Of a stretch of 64,000 nt of DNA, positions 18,650 through 27,076 are shown piece by piece. The stretch comes from JBCBCP01 sp039817385 (GTDB taxonomy: Bacteria > Pseudomonadota > Alphaproteobacteria > Rhodobacterales > Rhodobacteraceae). The notes under the pieces were generated by a model. That model saw nothing but the letters and a program-made list of their open reading frames with translations, was not told the DNA's origin and searched no databases. Position 1 is the stretch's first letter. Every line of letters begins with the position of its first letter. The position numbers and the translations under genes are program-made. Location: assembly GCA_039817385.1 (NCBI GenBank), contig JBCBVY010000003.1, positions 310,001-374,000 on the forward strand, in the 5' to 3' direction.

Positions 18650-18673
18650 GATGGGCAATATTGCCCATCCTAC
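18646..18673. repeat. 28-bp perfect palindrome (copy 1), bidirectional terminator-like
   Basis: The half GTAGGATGGGCAAT is followed directly by its exact reverse complement. It begins with GTAG on both strands. Its left TAG is the stop of hpaH and its right TAG, on the other strand, is the stop of the glucokinase gene, so two convergent genes share one element. An identical copy lies at 24344. Confidence 0.75.
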
Positions 18674-19527
18674 CGACTAGCTAAACCTACGCAGCCGTAC
18701 AGCGCGGCGGCATCGTCGGTGACAAGGTGCACTGGGATCGCTGAGAACCCCGCCCCAACCTTATCGCGCATCACAAAGCCGCGCGCGAAGCCCTGTCGCC
18801 CCGGCTGTGTCCCCATGATCGCCCGGGCAAGCCCGCCATTCAGGACAATCCCGCCGAGCGGCAGGTAGTGATAAACCAGCTGTGTCGTCAGAATGCCCAG
18901 CGCCTCGCCGAACACGGCAAGCGTCTGCGGGGCTTCACCAACGATCTGTTCCGAAGGCGCAGCCTGCGCGGTGATCAACCGGTGCAGCGCCTCCAGCCCC
19001 TTGCCGGAGAACAGATCCTCAACCGAAGTAAACGGCGCTGTGCCCGCCTTCGCCGACACCCATTCCGCAACGACTAAAGGTAATGACGCGTGGCCATATT
19101 CGGCGCAATGTACCGCCGCCCCAGAGACCACGGAGACATTGAAACCAGTCCCGAGACCCACCACCAGCCGCTGCGCCCCCGGCACAGGGGCGCCCGCATG
19201 GACCTGTTGCAGCGCCCCTTCGGGCAAGCGGTCCAGCCCGTACCCGACCGCCTGTAAATCGTTCACCAGCTGGACGGGTATGCCAAAGGCATCCGCATCG
19301 ATCACCCAGTCCAGATTGGTCAACCGCGCGTGCCGCTCTGTCACGGGTCCGGCAATGGCCACGCACAGGGCCGTGGCCTGCCCCATACCAAACGTCTGCA
19401 GAACAGAGGCGAAATCCCCGTGCGCTGACGTCGCAAGGCGGCGCAGCGTTCCCCGGTCCAGTAAACCACCGTTCGCGCGCGCAACCCGTGTGTGTGTTCC
19501 GCCTACATCCGCAACAATCACTGTCAT
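18670..19527 (-). CDS. glk: Glucokinase (ASKHA fold)
   Basis: A 285-residue protein starting MTVIVADVGGTHTRVA, the phosphate-1 loop of bacterial glucokinases (Glk family, not ROK; no CxCGxxGC zinc motif). LTNLDWVIDADAFG, LVNDLQAVGYG and VVGLGTGFNVS are further family strings. It phosphorylates glucose with ATP in the cytoplasm. It is shorter than E. coli Glk (about 320 residues). The start was set at MTVIVAD because upstream in-frame residues have no family match. The gene ends inside the palindrome shared with hpaH. Confidence 0.85.
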   Translation of the reverse strand: MTVIVADVGGTHTRVARANGGLLDRGTLRRLATSAHGDFASVLQTFGMGQATALCVAIAGPVTERHARLTNLDWVIDADAFGIPVQLVNDLQAVGYGLDRLPEGALQQVHAGAPVPGAQRLVVGLGTGFNVSVVSGAAVHCAEYGHASLPLVVAEWVSAKAGTAPFTSVEDLFSGKGLEALHRLITAQAAPSEQIVGEAPQTLAVFGEALGILTTQLVYHYLPLGGIVLNGGLARAIMGTQPGRQGFARGFVMRDKVGAGFSAIPVHLVTDDAAALYGCVGLASR

Positions 19528-19656
19528 AGCGTTGCTTCGCCCCCGCTCGGGACGGCACGGCACGACAGTTCGCCGCTCTGCCGCCGACGCGCCCCGGCCT
19601 TGCTCAGCAGCTCCGCGTTTCCAGTAATCATACCCTACCATTTTTTTGTGTTGCCC

Positions 19657-20961
19657 CTACTGCGGGACGTTCAAGCCACTGGGCACCGTCTCCGGCTCGC
19701 CCAAAGCGCCGGCGAGGCTAAACGGGTCGGTAAGTGCACCGAGAAAGGCGATGATGTCCGCGACCTGCCGGTCGGTCAGATTGCGCGGCAAAAGCGTATT
19801 GGCTCCGGCGATCGCATCAACCTCTGCAGGGTCCGAGACGATGAGAAAACCTTGGCCTGGGACCCTTGGCAGAACCAGCTGGCGCGCATCGTACGACATC
19901 AGCGCAGCAACGGGGTCGAGGTGATGCCGGATCGCACCTTCAAGCGTGGCATAAGCCCCTGCATGTCCATACGGCGCCGTATGAACCACATTTCTCAGCG
20001 ACGGCGTCCGGAACGCGTAAGCATCCTCGCGCCGACCCGTAACGCGCTTCCGTCCTTCGTCGCGCGCAAAGCTGTCAAACCGCGCCGCCTTACCAAGGCC
20101 AACCTGCGGCATGGCGATGGCGTGAAAGCGATGATCGGTTTGCAAGATGCCCGAATGGCACCGCGCGCACCCCGCGTCCCCATAAAACAGATCCATCCCG
20201 CGCGCTGCCTCCTCCGGCAGGGCCACACCGCGCCGCAAGTAAGCGTCAAATGGGCTGTTCACCGCGCGCCATTCGAAATCGACAAAGGCCGCGATGGCGT
20301 TTGAAATGTCGGTGAAATGAATTGGCTCTGGCCCAATCACGTCGTCAAAGCGGGCGCGGTATTGCGGGATCGCCGCGACCCTTTGGGACAGCAGATCCCA
20401 CGCACCGCCCGGCCCGGTGATTGCGCCCCGCTGCACCGCAGCTGAAATCTCGTTCTCTGCGCCATGCCCCGCCATCTCGTCCGGGCTCAACACCGCAAAC
20501 ATCGTCTGAGCGGACAGCAGGGAGGCCAAGCCGCGCTCCATCTGCGCGCCGAGCGGGGTGCGCACGGTGCCATCCGGCAGCACTTCGAGCCGCCCATCAT
20601 GGAAAAAGGTGGTGACCTCAGCAGCGCCAAGGTTGAATAACGCGGGTGCGTTGCGCGGAATAAGCCGGGGCGGCGGGTTGTCCGGATCAGCGACGCGCTC
20701 CGGACCAAGGCCGATGCCGCCATCCCCGATGCCAAGGCTCAGCCCATCGGCCGTGGCGTGTTTTGGGTGGTGGCAGGTGGCGCAAGCGACCTCCTTATTG
20801 CCTGACAGGATCGGATCGTAAAACAGCAGCCGGCCCAGCTCGACCTGCCGCGCATTCACCTCGGGAAAAGAGATATTCCATTCGGGCAGCTCCGCCGCCA
20901 CGGGCAGAGCCCACACAAGCGCGACGAAAGCATTGGAAAAAAGCCGCAACACCGCTCTCAA
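19657..20961 (-). CDS. Di-haem cytochrome c peroxidase / MauG-family protein
   Basis: A 434-residue exported protein with signal peptide (MRAVLRLFSNAFVALVWALP, cleavage near AAA-EL) and two c-type haem motifs, CATCH near residue 60 and CARCH near residue 270. The strings LGRLLFYDP, NAPALFNL, FFHDGR and RTPSLRNV are typical of the CcpA/MauG superfamily. These periplasmic enzymes reduce peroxide or carry out long-range oxidations with a high-valent iron. No protein substrate or electron donor gene is adjacent. Whether it is a peroxidase or a MauG-type oxidase cannot be decided by eye. Confidence 0.88.
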   Translation of the reverse strand: MRAVLRLFSNAFVALVWALPVAAELPEWNISFPEVNARQVELGRLLFYDPILSGNKEVACATCHHPKHATADGLSLGIGDGGIGLGPERVADPDNPPPRLIPRNAPALFNLGAAEVTTFFHDGRLEVLPDGTVRTPLGAQMERGLASLLSAQTMFAVLSPDEMAGHGAENEISAAVQRGAITGPGGAWDLLSQRVAAIPQYRARFDDVIGPEPIHFTDISNAIAAFVDFEWRAVNSPFDAYLRRGVALPEEAARGMDLFYGDAGCARCHSGILQTDHRFHAIAMPQVGLGKAARFDSFARDEGRKRVTGRREDAYAFRTPSLRNVVHTAPYGHAGAYATLEGAIRHHLDPVAALMSYDARQLVLPRVPGQGFLIVSDPAEVDAIAGANTLLPRNLTDRQVADIIAFLGALTDPFSLAGALGEPETVPSGLNVPQ

Positions 20962-21322
20962 ACTCCTCCGCCTGCCCTGATCCGTGTGAGGAATGTAGGC
21001 CCGAGGCTACCCTTGATCAAACCACGCCCGTGCGTTTGCGACAAACAACATGCCAAACCGTGACGCAAGGCACGGCGCAGGCCGATGCGCGTCCGTAGAC
21101 GAAGCTCATCATGGTGTTGCCCTTTTCGCCGCTTTATGGTCCGTAAGAATTCACAGGCATGGCGCGATACCGCGCTACCCGCGTCCGCATCAGCCGCGCA
21201 ACACGAAAAGCAAGGGCATCAACGCTTTCGGGGCGCGGTATCGGACCAATAATCGAGACTGGCCCTTCTCTGTTTCCCAAAAATCCTCCCCGAAGGGCCG
21301 GGCCACCACAAAGGACAACCCC
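20962..21322. other. Intergenic region upstream of the di-haem protein and rpe genes
   Basis: About 360 bp between two divergent genes. A partial dyad, GGCCCTTC (21261) and GAAGGGCC (21292), lies just before rpe, whose ribosome binding site is AAAGGA. No further gene, repeat or clear operator was recognised; promoters for both directions must lie here. Confidence 0.5.
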
Positions 21323-22012
21323 ATGACATTCAATCGCAACATCAAAATCGCGCCGTCCATCCTCGCCGCCGACTTCGCCAATTTCGGCGCAGAATGCGTT
21401 GCGGTGGAGCGTGAAGGCGCGGACTGGATCCATTTGGATGTGATGGACGGCCACTTCGTGCCCAACATTACCTTCGGTCCGGCCACGTGCAAAGCCATTC
21501 GGCCCCACATCAAGGGGGTGATGGACGTGCACCTGATGATTGCCCCGGTGGACCCCTATATCGATGCCTTCGCCGAGGCGGGTGCGGACGTGCTGACCGC
21601 GCATGTGGAGGCAGGCCCGCATATTCACCGCACCGTGCAGGCGATCCGCGGCGCAGGGATGAAGGCAGGTATCGCACTGAATCCCGGCACGCCTGCGGAG
21701 GCTGCCAAAGAGCTGTTGGACGACATCGACCTGATCTGCGTGATGACCGTGAACCCCGGCTTTGGCGGGCAAAGCTTTATCGACATGTCTGCAAAGGTGC
21801 GCGCGCTGCGGGAGATGATCGGGGACCGGGAGGTGCATATCGAGATCGACGGCGGGGTAGATCCGCGCACCGCGCCCATTGTGGCCGCCGCGGGTGCGGA
21901 TGTGCTGGTCGCAGGCTCGGCGGTGTTCCGAGGCGGGTCAGCGGACAACACGGCACCGTATGGAGAGAACATCCGCGCAATCCGTGCCGCCGCGACGGGC
22001 GTCTGGACCTGA
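21323..22012 (+). CDS. rpe: Ribulose-phosphate 3-epimerase
   Basis: A 229-residue TIM-barrel protein with the family strings IAPSILAADFANFG, WIHLDVMDGHFVPN, DVHLMI, TVNPGFGGQSFI and EIDGGVDP. The metal and acid/base residues lie in HLDVMDGHF and in EIDGGV. It interconverts ribulose 5-phosphate and xylulose 5-phosphate in the pentose phosphate pathway. Start chosen at MTFNRN, eight nt after AAAGGA; upstream in-frame codons have no family match. Followed by a strong hairpin. Confidence 0.95.
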   Translation: MTFNRNIKIAPSILAADFANFGAECVAVEREGADWIHLDVMDGHFVPNITFGPATCKAIRPHIKGVMDVHLMIAPVDPYIDAFAEAGADVLTAHVEAGPHIHRTVQAIRGAGMKAGIALNPGTPAEAAKELLDDIDLICVMTVNPGFGGQSFIDMSAKVRALREMIGDREVHIEIDGGVDPRTAPIVAAAGADVLVAGSAVFRGGSADNTAPYGENIRAIRAAATGVWT

Positions 22013-22015
22013 GGC

Positions 22016-22038
22016 CCGTTTTCTTTCAAAGAAAACGG
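22016..22038 (+). terminator. Terminator hairpin after rpe
   Basis: CCGTTTTCTTT and AAAGAAAACGG form an 11-bp perfect inverted repeat around a single C, immediately after the rpe stop. The A/T-rich inner part gives a T-rich 5' arm and an A-rich 3' arm. Confidence 0.55.
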
Positions 22039-22040
22039 AC

Positions 22041-22060
22041 CGGAAAAATCTAATTTTCCG
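22041..22060. terminator. Second small hairpin, probably for the leftward CoA operon
   Basis: CGGAAAA and TTTTCCG form 7-bp perfect arms with a 6-nt loop just beyond the stop of the CoA ligase gene. With the neighbouring rpe hairpin it makes a pair of terminators between convergent operons. Confidence 0.45.
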
Positions 22061-22065
22061 ACGCT

Positions 22066-23550
22066 TCAGCCCAATTTGTCCGCGAAGTGATCGATCAGCT
22101 TATGCTTCAGGATCTTGCCCGTTGGCGCCGCGGGCAGCGTTGTCGCGAGTACGATCTGGCTGGGCCGCTTGTACCCTGCGAGCCGTTCTGCGGCGAATTC
22201 CCGAAGCGCCTCGGGCGTCAGCGATGTGCCCTCGCGCACCTGGCAAAACGCGACCGGCTTTTCATCCCCATCCACCATGTGCCCAACAACAGCGGCCTGA
22301 ATAACCTCTGGGTGATCGTTGAGCGCCGCCTCAACTTCGGGCGGATAGACGTTGAAGCCGCCGTGAATGATCAGCTCTTTTGACCGGCCCACAATGTGCA
22401 GGTGGCCTTTTTCGTCAATCCGGCCCAGATCGCCCGTGCGCAGCCAACCGTCCGTGGTCAACGTTTCTGCGGTCACGTCAGGGTTCTTGTAATACCCCAT
22501 CATGACATGCGGGCCGCGGGTGAGGACTTCGCCCACACCGTCCTGCGCGCCGGGGGCGTCGCGGTCGATCTTGTTCTCGACCCCCGGCAGTGGCGGCCCC
22601 ACGGACGTGTCCGGATCGCCAATCACGTTGCGTGTCGCCGCGGCGCCCGCGGTACTTTCGGTCAGGCCCCACCCGTTTTGCAGCGCCACGCCGTAGAAAT
22701 GTTCGGCCTTGCGTTTCCATGTCGGATCGAGTGGCGCGGCGCCAGAGGAGACGTAGCGCAACGTGGGAGAGTTCAGCTCAGCCCCCTGCGTATGCGCCAT
22801 CAAAAGCGCGTGCATTTGCGGCACGGCAGAGAACAACGTAATGCCGTCCTTCAGCGCCGCGATGGTTGCGGCCACATCAAAGCGCGCTGCAAAGCGGACA
22901 TGAGCACCTGCCGTCACGGCGGCGACAGTCACAGAGCAGAGGCCAAAGACATGGGTGATCGGCAGCACGCCATAGATGAGGTCACTGGGCACCATGTCCC
23001 GCAGATTCGCAGAGGTGCGCCCGCCAAAGCGCACATTGCTATGCGACAGCATCACGCCCTTTGGCGCGCCGGTTGTGCCAGTGGTGTAAAGGAGAACGGC
23101 GAGGTCTTCGCTGCTGTCCGGGTTCGACGCGTGCTTCGCGCCAAGGGCCAATGCGCCGTACGGGCCTGTCTGCTCCTCCAGCCCATAGCGCGACGCATGA
23201 GCCGCCGCGTCCTTCGACACGCCCGTCGTCGCGACGATGGCAGCGGGGGTGCAGTGGGCTTCGATCCGCGCGATCTCGGCCTCGGTCTGGCGCGCATTGG
23301 TCGGTACGATCACCGCGCCGATGCGCCACGCGGCAAAGAGGGTGACAACTGCGGCGCAGCAGTTTTCAGACAGGAGCAACACGCGGTCGCCGGGCTTGAC
23401 GCCGCGCGCGATCAGGTCGTCGCCCAGACCCACGCTTGCACTGTCCAGAACGGCAAAGCTCAGCGCGTTGCCCGCATCATCGCTGAAGGCGGGCGCCTCG
23501 GGGCGTTCCGCGACCTGCGCGGCCAGAAGCTCTTCGACCCGGGCGCTCAT
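22066..23550 (-). CDS. Acyl-CoA synthetase (AMP-forming)
   Basis: A 494-residue ANL-superfamily ligase. The phosphate-binding loop is LLYTTGTTGAPKGVMLSH, the A5 motif is NGWGLTEST, the hinge/A7-A8 region is TGDLGRIDEKGHLHIVGRSKELI, and the C-terminal catalytic lysine is in PTGKILKHKL. It activates a carboxylic acid with ATP and CoA. Last gene of a leftward operon of beta-oxidation enzymes, so it likely supplies their CoA substrate. Overlaps the enoyl-CoA hydratase gene by ATGA. Substrate class (fatty, dicarboxylic or alicyclic) is not visible. Confidence 0.9.
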   Translation of the reverse strand: MSARVEELLAAQVAERPEAPAFSDDAGNALSFAVLDSASVGLGDDLIARGVKPGDRVLLLSENCCAAVVTLFAAWRIGAVIVPTNARQTEAEIARIEAHCTPAAIVATTGVSKDAAAHASRYGLEEQTGPYGALALGAKHASNPDSSEDLAVLLYTTGTTGAPKGVMLSHSNVRFGGRTSANLRDMVPSDLIYGVLPITHVFGLCSVTVAAVTAGAHVRFAARFDVAATIAALKDGITLFSAVPQMHALLMAHTQGAELNSPTLRYVSSGAAPLDPTWKRKAEHFYGVALQNGWGLTESTAGAAATRNVIGDPDTSVGPPLPGVENKIDRDAPGAQDGVGEVLTRGPHVMMGYYKNPDVTAETLTTDGWLRTGDLGRIDEKGHLHIVGRSKELIIHGGFNVYPPEVEAALNDHPEVIQAAVVGHMVDGDEKPVAFCQVREGTSLTPEALREFAAERLAGYKRPSQIVLATTLPAAPTGKILKHKLIDHFADKLG

Positions 23551-24320
23551 CCAAAGCTCGGCGCGCGTTTTTCGAGGAAGGCGGCGATGCCCTCGGCGGC
23601 CTCTTCCGCGCCGGTGGCCCAGGCCATCGCGTCGCGCTCATGCGCGAGTTGCGCGTCGTAGAGGTTGTCATAGGCCGCATGGGTCATCGCCTTGATCCGC
23701 GCCTGCGCCGCGCGCGGGCCCTTGGCTATGTCATCCGCGAGCTGTTCCGCCTGCGGCATCACATCCTCCGCCGGGGCGGCCACGTTGATGACGCCAAGGT
23801 TCACGAGGCGGTCGGTGGGGATGGGCCGCGCCAGGGTCAGCATCTCCATCGCCAGCGGGCGCGGCAACATCCGGGCCAGCGCCGCAGACAGGCCGCCATC
23901 GGGCACCAGCCCCGCCTTCACGTAAGACGCAGTGAAAAACACACCCGCCTCCGCCACAATGAAATCGCAGGCGAGCGCGATAGAGGCCCCTGCCCCCGCA
24001 GCCCCGCCCTTCACCGCAGCGATCACGGGCACCGGGCAGTTGCGGATGGCGCGGATCACATCGTGCAGGGTCTCAATCCGTGCGGCGCGGTCGGCCTCGG
24101 TGTAGGTGCGGCTTTCGATCAGGACGTTCAGATCGCCCCCGGCGCAAAAGAAATCGCCGCGCGAGGTCAGGATCACGGCGCGGATCGCAGGGTCTTCGGC
24201 GGCTTTGCAGGCGGCCTTGATGGCCTCGTAGAATTCGGGGGTGAGCGCACCGCGGCGCGCGGCGTTGCCGTTCCAGACGATGGCGCGGTTGTCCTCGATT
24301 TCGTAGGTAGCGTCTGACAT
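23547..24320 (-). CDS. Enoyl-CoA hydratase/isomerase family protein
   Basis: A 257-residue crotonase. The oxyanion-hole segments are GDFFCAGGDLNVL near residue 58 and GGAAGAGASIALACDF near residue 105; VKAGLVPDGGLSAALAR follows. In the position of the second catalytic glutamate the sequence reads LVPDGG, with Asp instead of the usual Pro-Gly/Glu pattern, so it may be a hydratase, an isomerase or a 1,4-cyclohexane-type variant. Start MSDATYEI was preferred over an upstream ATG by family fit. Belongs to the same operon as the CoA ligase. Confidence 0.85.
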   Translation of the reverse strand: MSDATYEIEDNRAIVWNGNAARRGALTPEFYEAIKAACKAAEDPAIRAVILTSRGDFFCAGGDLNVLIESRTYTEADRAARIETLHDVIRAIRNCPVPVIAAVKGGAAGAGASIALACDFIVAEAGVFFTASYVKAGLVPDGGLSAALARMLPRPLAMEMLTLARPIPTDRLVNLGVINVAAPAEDVMPQAEQLADDIAKGPRAAQARIKAMTHAAYDNLYDAQLAHERDAMAWATGAEEAAEGIAAFLEKRAPSFG

Positions 24321-24343
24321 GCGCGGTGCCTTTTGTTCATCGG

Positions 24344-24371
24344 GTAGGATGGGCAATATTGCCCATCCTAC
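24344..24371. repeat. 28-bp perfect palindrome (copy 2)
   Basis: Identical to the palindrome at 18646 over all 28 bp. It lies in the short gap between the thioesterase gene and the enoyl-CoA hydratase gene of one operon, and its GTAG on the minus strand contributes the TAG stop of the thioesterase gene. Confidence 0.75.
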
Positions 24372-24757
24372 GGTTTGATCCTTTTGAAGACGCCTGAAGC
24401 CGTGGCGAGGAGCGTGCCGGTATCGGATTCGAGCGTTCCATCAACAAAAAGTATGGACCGTCCGCCGCCCGTGACCGTGCCGGTCGCGGTGACCGTACCC
24501 ATCCGTACGGGCGCAAGGTAGCTTGTGGTCATCGAGACGGTCATCACCGTCGGGGTCGCCTTGGGATCGAATTCCAGCGCCGCGGCGTATCCCATTGCGT
24601 TGTCGAGCATCGCCGCCATGATGCCGCCATGCAGTCCGCCGTGGCGGTTGGTGTGCTGTGGCCCAATCTCTAGAATGGAGCGGGCCACGCCATCTGTCAG
24701 GTCCACGACATAACCCAGCAGCGTTTGCGCGCCGGTTTCATCGCGGATCACGCTCAT
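24368..24757 (-). CDS. PaaI-type hotdog thioesterase
   Basis: A 129-residue single hotdog-domain protein. HGGLHGGIMAAMLDNAMGY is the active-site helix, with Asp52 as the likely catalytic residue, and SYLAPVRMG and GRSILFVDGTL are the outer strands. These thioesterases hydrolyse acyl- or aryl-CoA intermediates, often to rescue CoA from dead-end products. Starts in an ATGA overlap with the acyl-CoA dehydrogenase gene upstream. Its stop codon is provided by the palindrome. Confidence 0.87.
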   Translation of the reverse strand: MSVIRDETGAQTLLGYVVDLTDGVARSILEIGPQHTNRHGGLHGGIMAAMLDNAMGYAAALEFDPKATPTVMTVSMTTSYLAPVRMGTVTATGTVTGGGRSILFVDGTLESDTGTLLATASGVFKRIKP

Positions 24758-25845
24758 GCCGCGCTCAGCTCGATAAAGCGTTCGAGGTGGTAGTCGGTAT
24801 CGCCAAAGCGGTGGTCAGCCATCACGATGCGCTTCGCGATATGGGCCAGCTCATATTCCTGCGTCATCGCGATGCCGCCATGCAGCTGGATCGCCTCTTC
24901 GGCGACCAGCCGTCCGATCCGGCCCATCAGGCTCTTGGTGCCGGAGATGTTCAGATCGCGTTTGGCCGTATCAAAGTACCCGGCTGCATTGATGACCGCG
25001 CTGCGCGCCTGCTCCATCTCGATCAGGAGGTCGGACATGCGGAAAGCGAGCGCCTGAAAGGTGCCGATGGGCCGCCCGAACTGCTTGCGGGTCATCAGGT
25101 AGTCTTTGGTCAGGTGCGTTGCCGTTTCCATCGCGCCGAGCGCTTCGGCGCATTGGGCCACGGTGGCAAGGGCCGTGACGTCGTTCAGCACCGCGAAGCC
25201 GTCTTGGGTCAGCAGCTCGCCCTCAACGTCTTCGAGGATCACCTCCGCAGCGCGGCCACCGGCCAGCAGCGGGTAGCCCTGAATGGTCAGGCCAGGTGCA
25301 TCCTTTGCCACAAGGTAGAGCGCAATGCCCGCCTCATCCGCCACCTGACCCGAGGTGCGGGCGGAGACGATGATGTGGTCCGCCGCTTCGGCGTTCATCA
25401 CCACGGCCTTGCGCCCGTTCAGCTTCGCTCCATCCGCTGCCGTACGGATATGGTTCAGATCGTAGCGGCTGTCCGGCTCCCCATGCGCCACAGCAAGGTG
25501 GATGGCGCCGCCGATGACCTCTTCGACCATGTCGTCCTTGCCGCACGCGGCGAGGATGCGACCGCCCATCAGCGCGCTGTCGAGGAAGGGCTCGACCACG
25601 CCTGCGCGGCCCAGTTCTTCGAACACCACGGCGATGTCGAAACCCGCGCCGCCAAAGCCGCCCTGCGCTTCGGTGAAAAGCGCGCCGATCACGCCCAGCT
25701 CGGCCAGTTCGGCCCAGATGTCCGCGCTCATGCCGGCGTCGGAATTGATGATCTTGTTGCGCGTCGCGGTGTCGTATTTGTCGCGCAGGTAGCGGCGCAG
25801 GCTGTCTTGCAGCATTTGCCGCTCTTCGGTCAGGTCAAAGTTCAT
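24754..25845 (-). CDS. Acyl-CoA dehydrogenase, small subunit type (PimD-like)
   Basis: A 363-residue acyl-CoA dehydrogenase fold: MNFDLTEERQMLQDSLRRYL at the N-terminus, TRKQFGRPIGTFQALAFRM and EEAIQLHGGIAMTQEYELA at the C-terminal helical domain. It is shorter than a canonical enzyme and adjacent to a 400-residue paralogue, the arrangement of the pimeloyl-CoA dehydrogenase small and large subunits and of heteromeric steroid acyl-CoA dehydrogenases. In such pairs only part of the flavin and substrate sites is complete in each chain. It starts 3 nt after the stop of the large-subunit gene. Confidence 0.87.
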   Translation of the reverse strand: MNFDLTEERQMLQDSLRRYLRDKYDTATRNKIINSDAGMSADIWAELAELGVIGALFTEAQGGFGGAGFDIAVVFEELGRAGVVEPFLDSALMGGRILAACGKDDMVEEVIGGAIHLAVAHGEPDSRYDLNHIRTAADGAKLNGRKAVVMNAEAADHIIVSARTSGQVADEAGIALYLVAKDAPGLTIQGYPLLAGGRAAEVILEDVEGELLTQDGFAVLNDVTALATVAQCAEALGAMETATHLTKDYLMTRKQFGRPIGTFQALAFRMSDLLIEMEQARSAVINAAGYFDTAKRDLNISGTKSLMGRIGRLVAEEAIQLHGGIAMTQEYELAHIAKRIVMADHRFGDTDYHLERFIELSAA

Positions 25846-25848
25846 GTC

Positions 25849-27051
25849 TTAGGCTCCCGGGGCCATCTTCACCTTGGCGATGATGCCGCGCTGGATTTCA
25901 TTGGAGCCGCCGAAGATCGACAGCTTGCGGTTGTTGAAATACTCCGCCGCGACGGGGCCGGCCTCGTGCGGGTCGGGGATCTGGTCGTTGGCGCCTTCCA
26001 GACCTTCGGAGGCGAAGGGCATCGCGTAGGGGCCAACTGCGCGGCGGGCCAAGTCGTTGATTTCCTGGCGGATCACGGTGCCTTTGATCTTGAGCATGGA
26101 GGCTTCGACCCCCGGTGCCTCACCTGCGGCAGCTTTGGAGATGATGCGCAGATTTGTCGTGCTCATCGCCATAAGGTCCATTTCGACGTTGGCAACGCGC
26201 GCCGCGAAGTGCGGGTTCTGCATCAGCGGCTTGCCGTTGGTGTTCTCGGCTTTGGCGATGCGCTTGACCGCCGCGAGACCGGCCTGAGAGAAGCCAACGC
26301 CCGCGATGTTCGTGCGCTCGTGGGTGAGCAGGTATTTGGCGTAGGTCCAGCCTTCGTTCTCCTTACCGACGAGGTTTTCCACGGGCACTTCGACGTCCGT
26401 GAACCAGACCTCGTTCACCTCATGCGTGCCGTCGAGCAGGATAATCGGGCGGACTTCGACGCCCGGTGTGTCCATGTCGATCAAGAGGAAGCTGATGCCT
26501 TCCTGCTTGACGTCCTTGTTGGTGCGCACGAGGCAGAAGATCATGTTGGCGTGCTGGCCGAGCGTCGTCCACGTCTTTTGGCCGTTGACCACATAATGCG
26601 TGCCTGCGTCATTCAGGACGGCGGAGGTCTTGAGGCTGGCGAGGTCGGAGCCTGCGCCCGGCTCGGAATAGCCCTGGCACCACCAATCCTCACCCGACAG
26701 GATGCGGGGAAGCCAGTAGTCTTTCTGCGCTTGGCTGCCATACTTTTGCAGGACGGGGCCGAGCATCGACAGGCCGAAGGGCACGATGCGCGGGGCGTTG
26801 GCCAGCGCGGCCTCTTCCTCGAAGATGTGGCGCTGCACGGCGTTCCACTCGGCGCCGCCGTATTCGGCCGGCCAGTTCGGCGCGAGCCAGCCTTTGGCGT
26901 TCAGGATCGCGTGGTAGCGTTCCTGCTCTTCCTTGCCCAGTTCCTGACCAAGGCGGATCTTGTCCCGCATGTCCTTGGGCACTTCAGTTTCCAGAAACTC
27001 GCGAACCTCGGCGCGGAAGGCTTCTTCTTCTTGGGTGTAGCTCATGTCCAT
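25849..27051 (-). CDS. Acyl-CoA dehydrogenase, large subunit type (PimC-like)
   Basis: A 400-residue acyl-CoA dehydrogenase. QGYSEPGAGSDLASLKT is the FAD-binding loop, NGQKTWTTLGQHAN the central beta-domain segment, and FGGSNEIQRGIIAK the C-terminal end. It is likely to work as a heteromer with the smaller paralogue downstream, oxidising an acyl-CoA to the 2-enoyl-CoA and passing electrons to ETF. Its place after the FadB-like gene matches the pim operon of Rhodopseudomonas as I recall it. Confidence 0.9.
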   Translation of the reverse strand: MDMSYTQEEEAFRAEVREFLETEVPKDMRDKIRLGQELGKEEQERYHAILNAKGWLAPNWPAEYGGAEWNAVQRHIFEEEAALANAPRIVPFGLSMLGPVLQKYGSQAQKDYWLPRILSGEDWWCQGYSEPGAGSDLASLKTSAVLNDAGTHYVVNGQKTWTTLGQHANMIFCLVRTNKDVKQEGISFLLIDMDTPGVEVRPIILLDGTHEVNEVWFTDVEVPVENLVGKENEGWTYAKYLLTHERTNIAGVGFSQAGLAAVKRIAKAENTNGKPLMQNPHFAARVANVEMDLMAMSTTNLRIISKAAAGEAPGVEASMLKIKGTVIRQEINDLARRAVGPYAMPFASEGLEGANDQIPDPHEAGPVAAEYFNNRKLSIFGGSNEIQRGIIAKVKMAPGA

Positions 27052-27076
27052 GTGACGTCTCCTTAAGCGGATGTGT

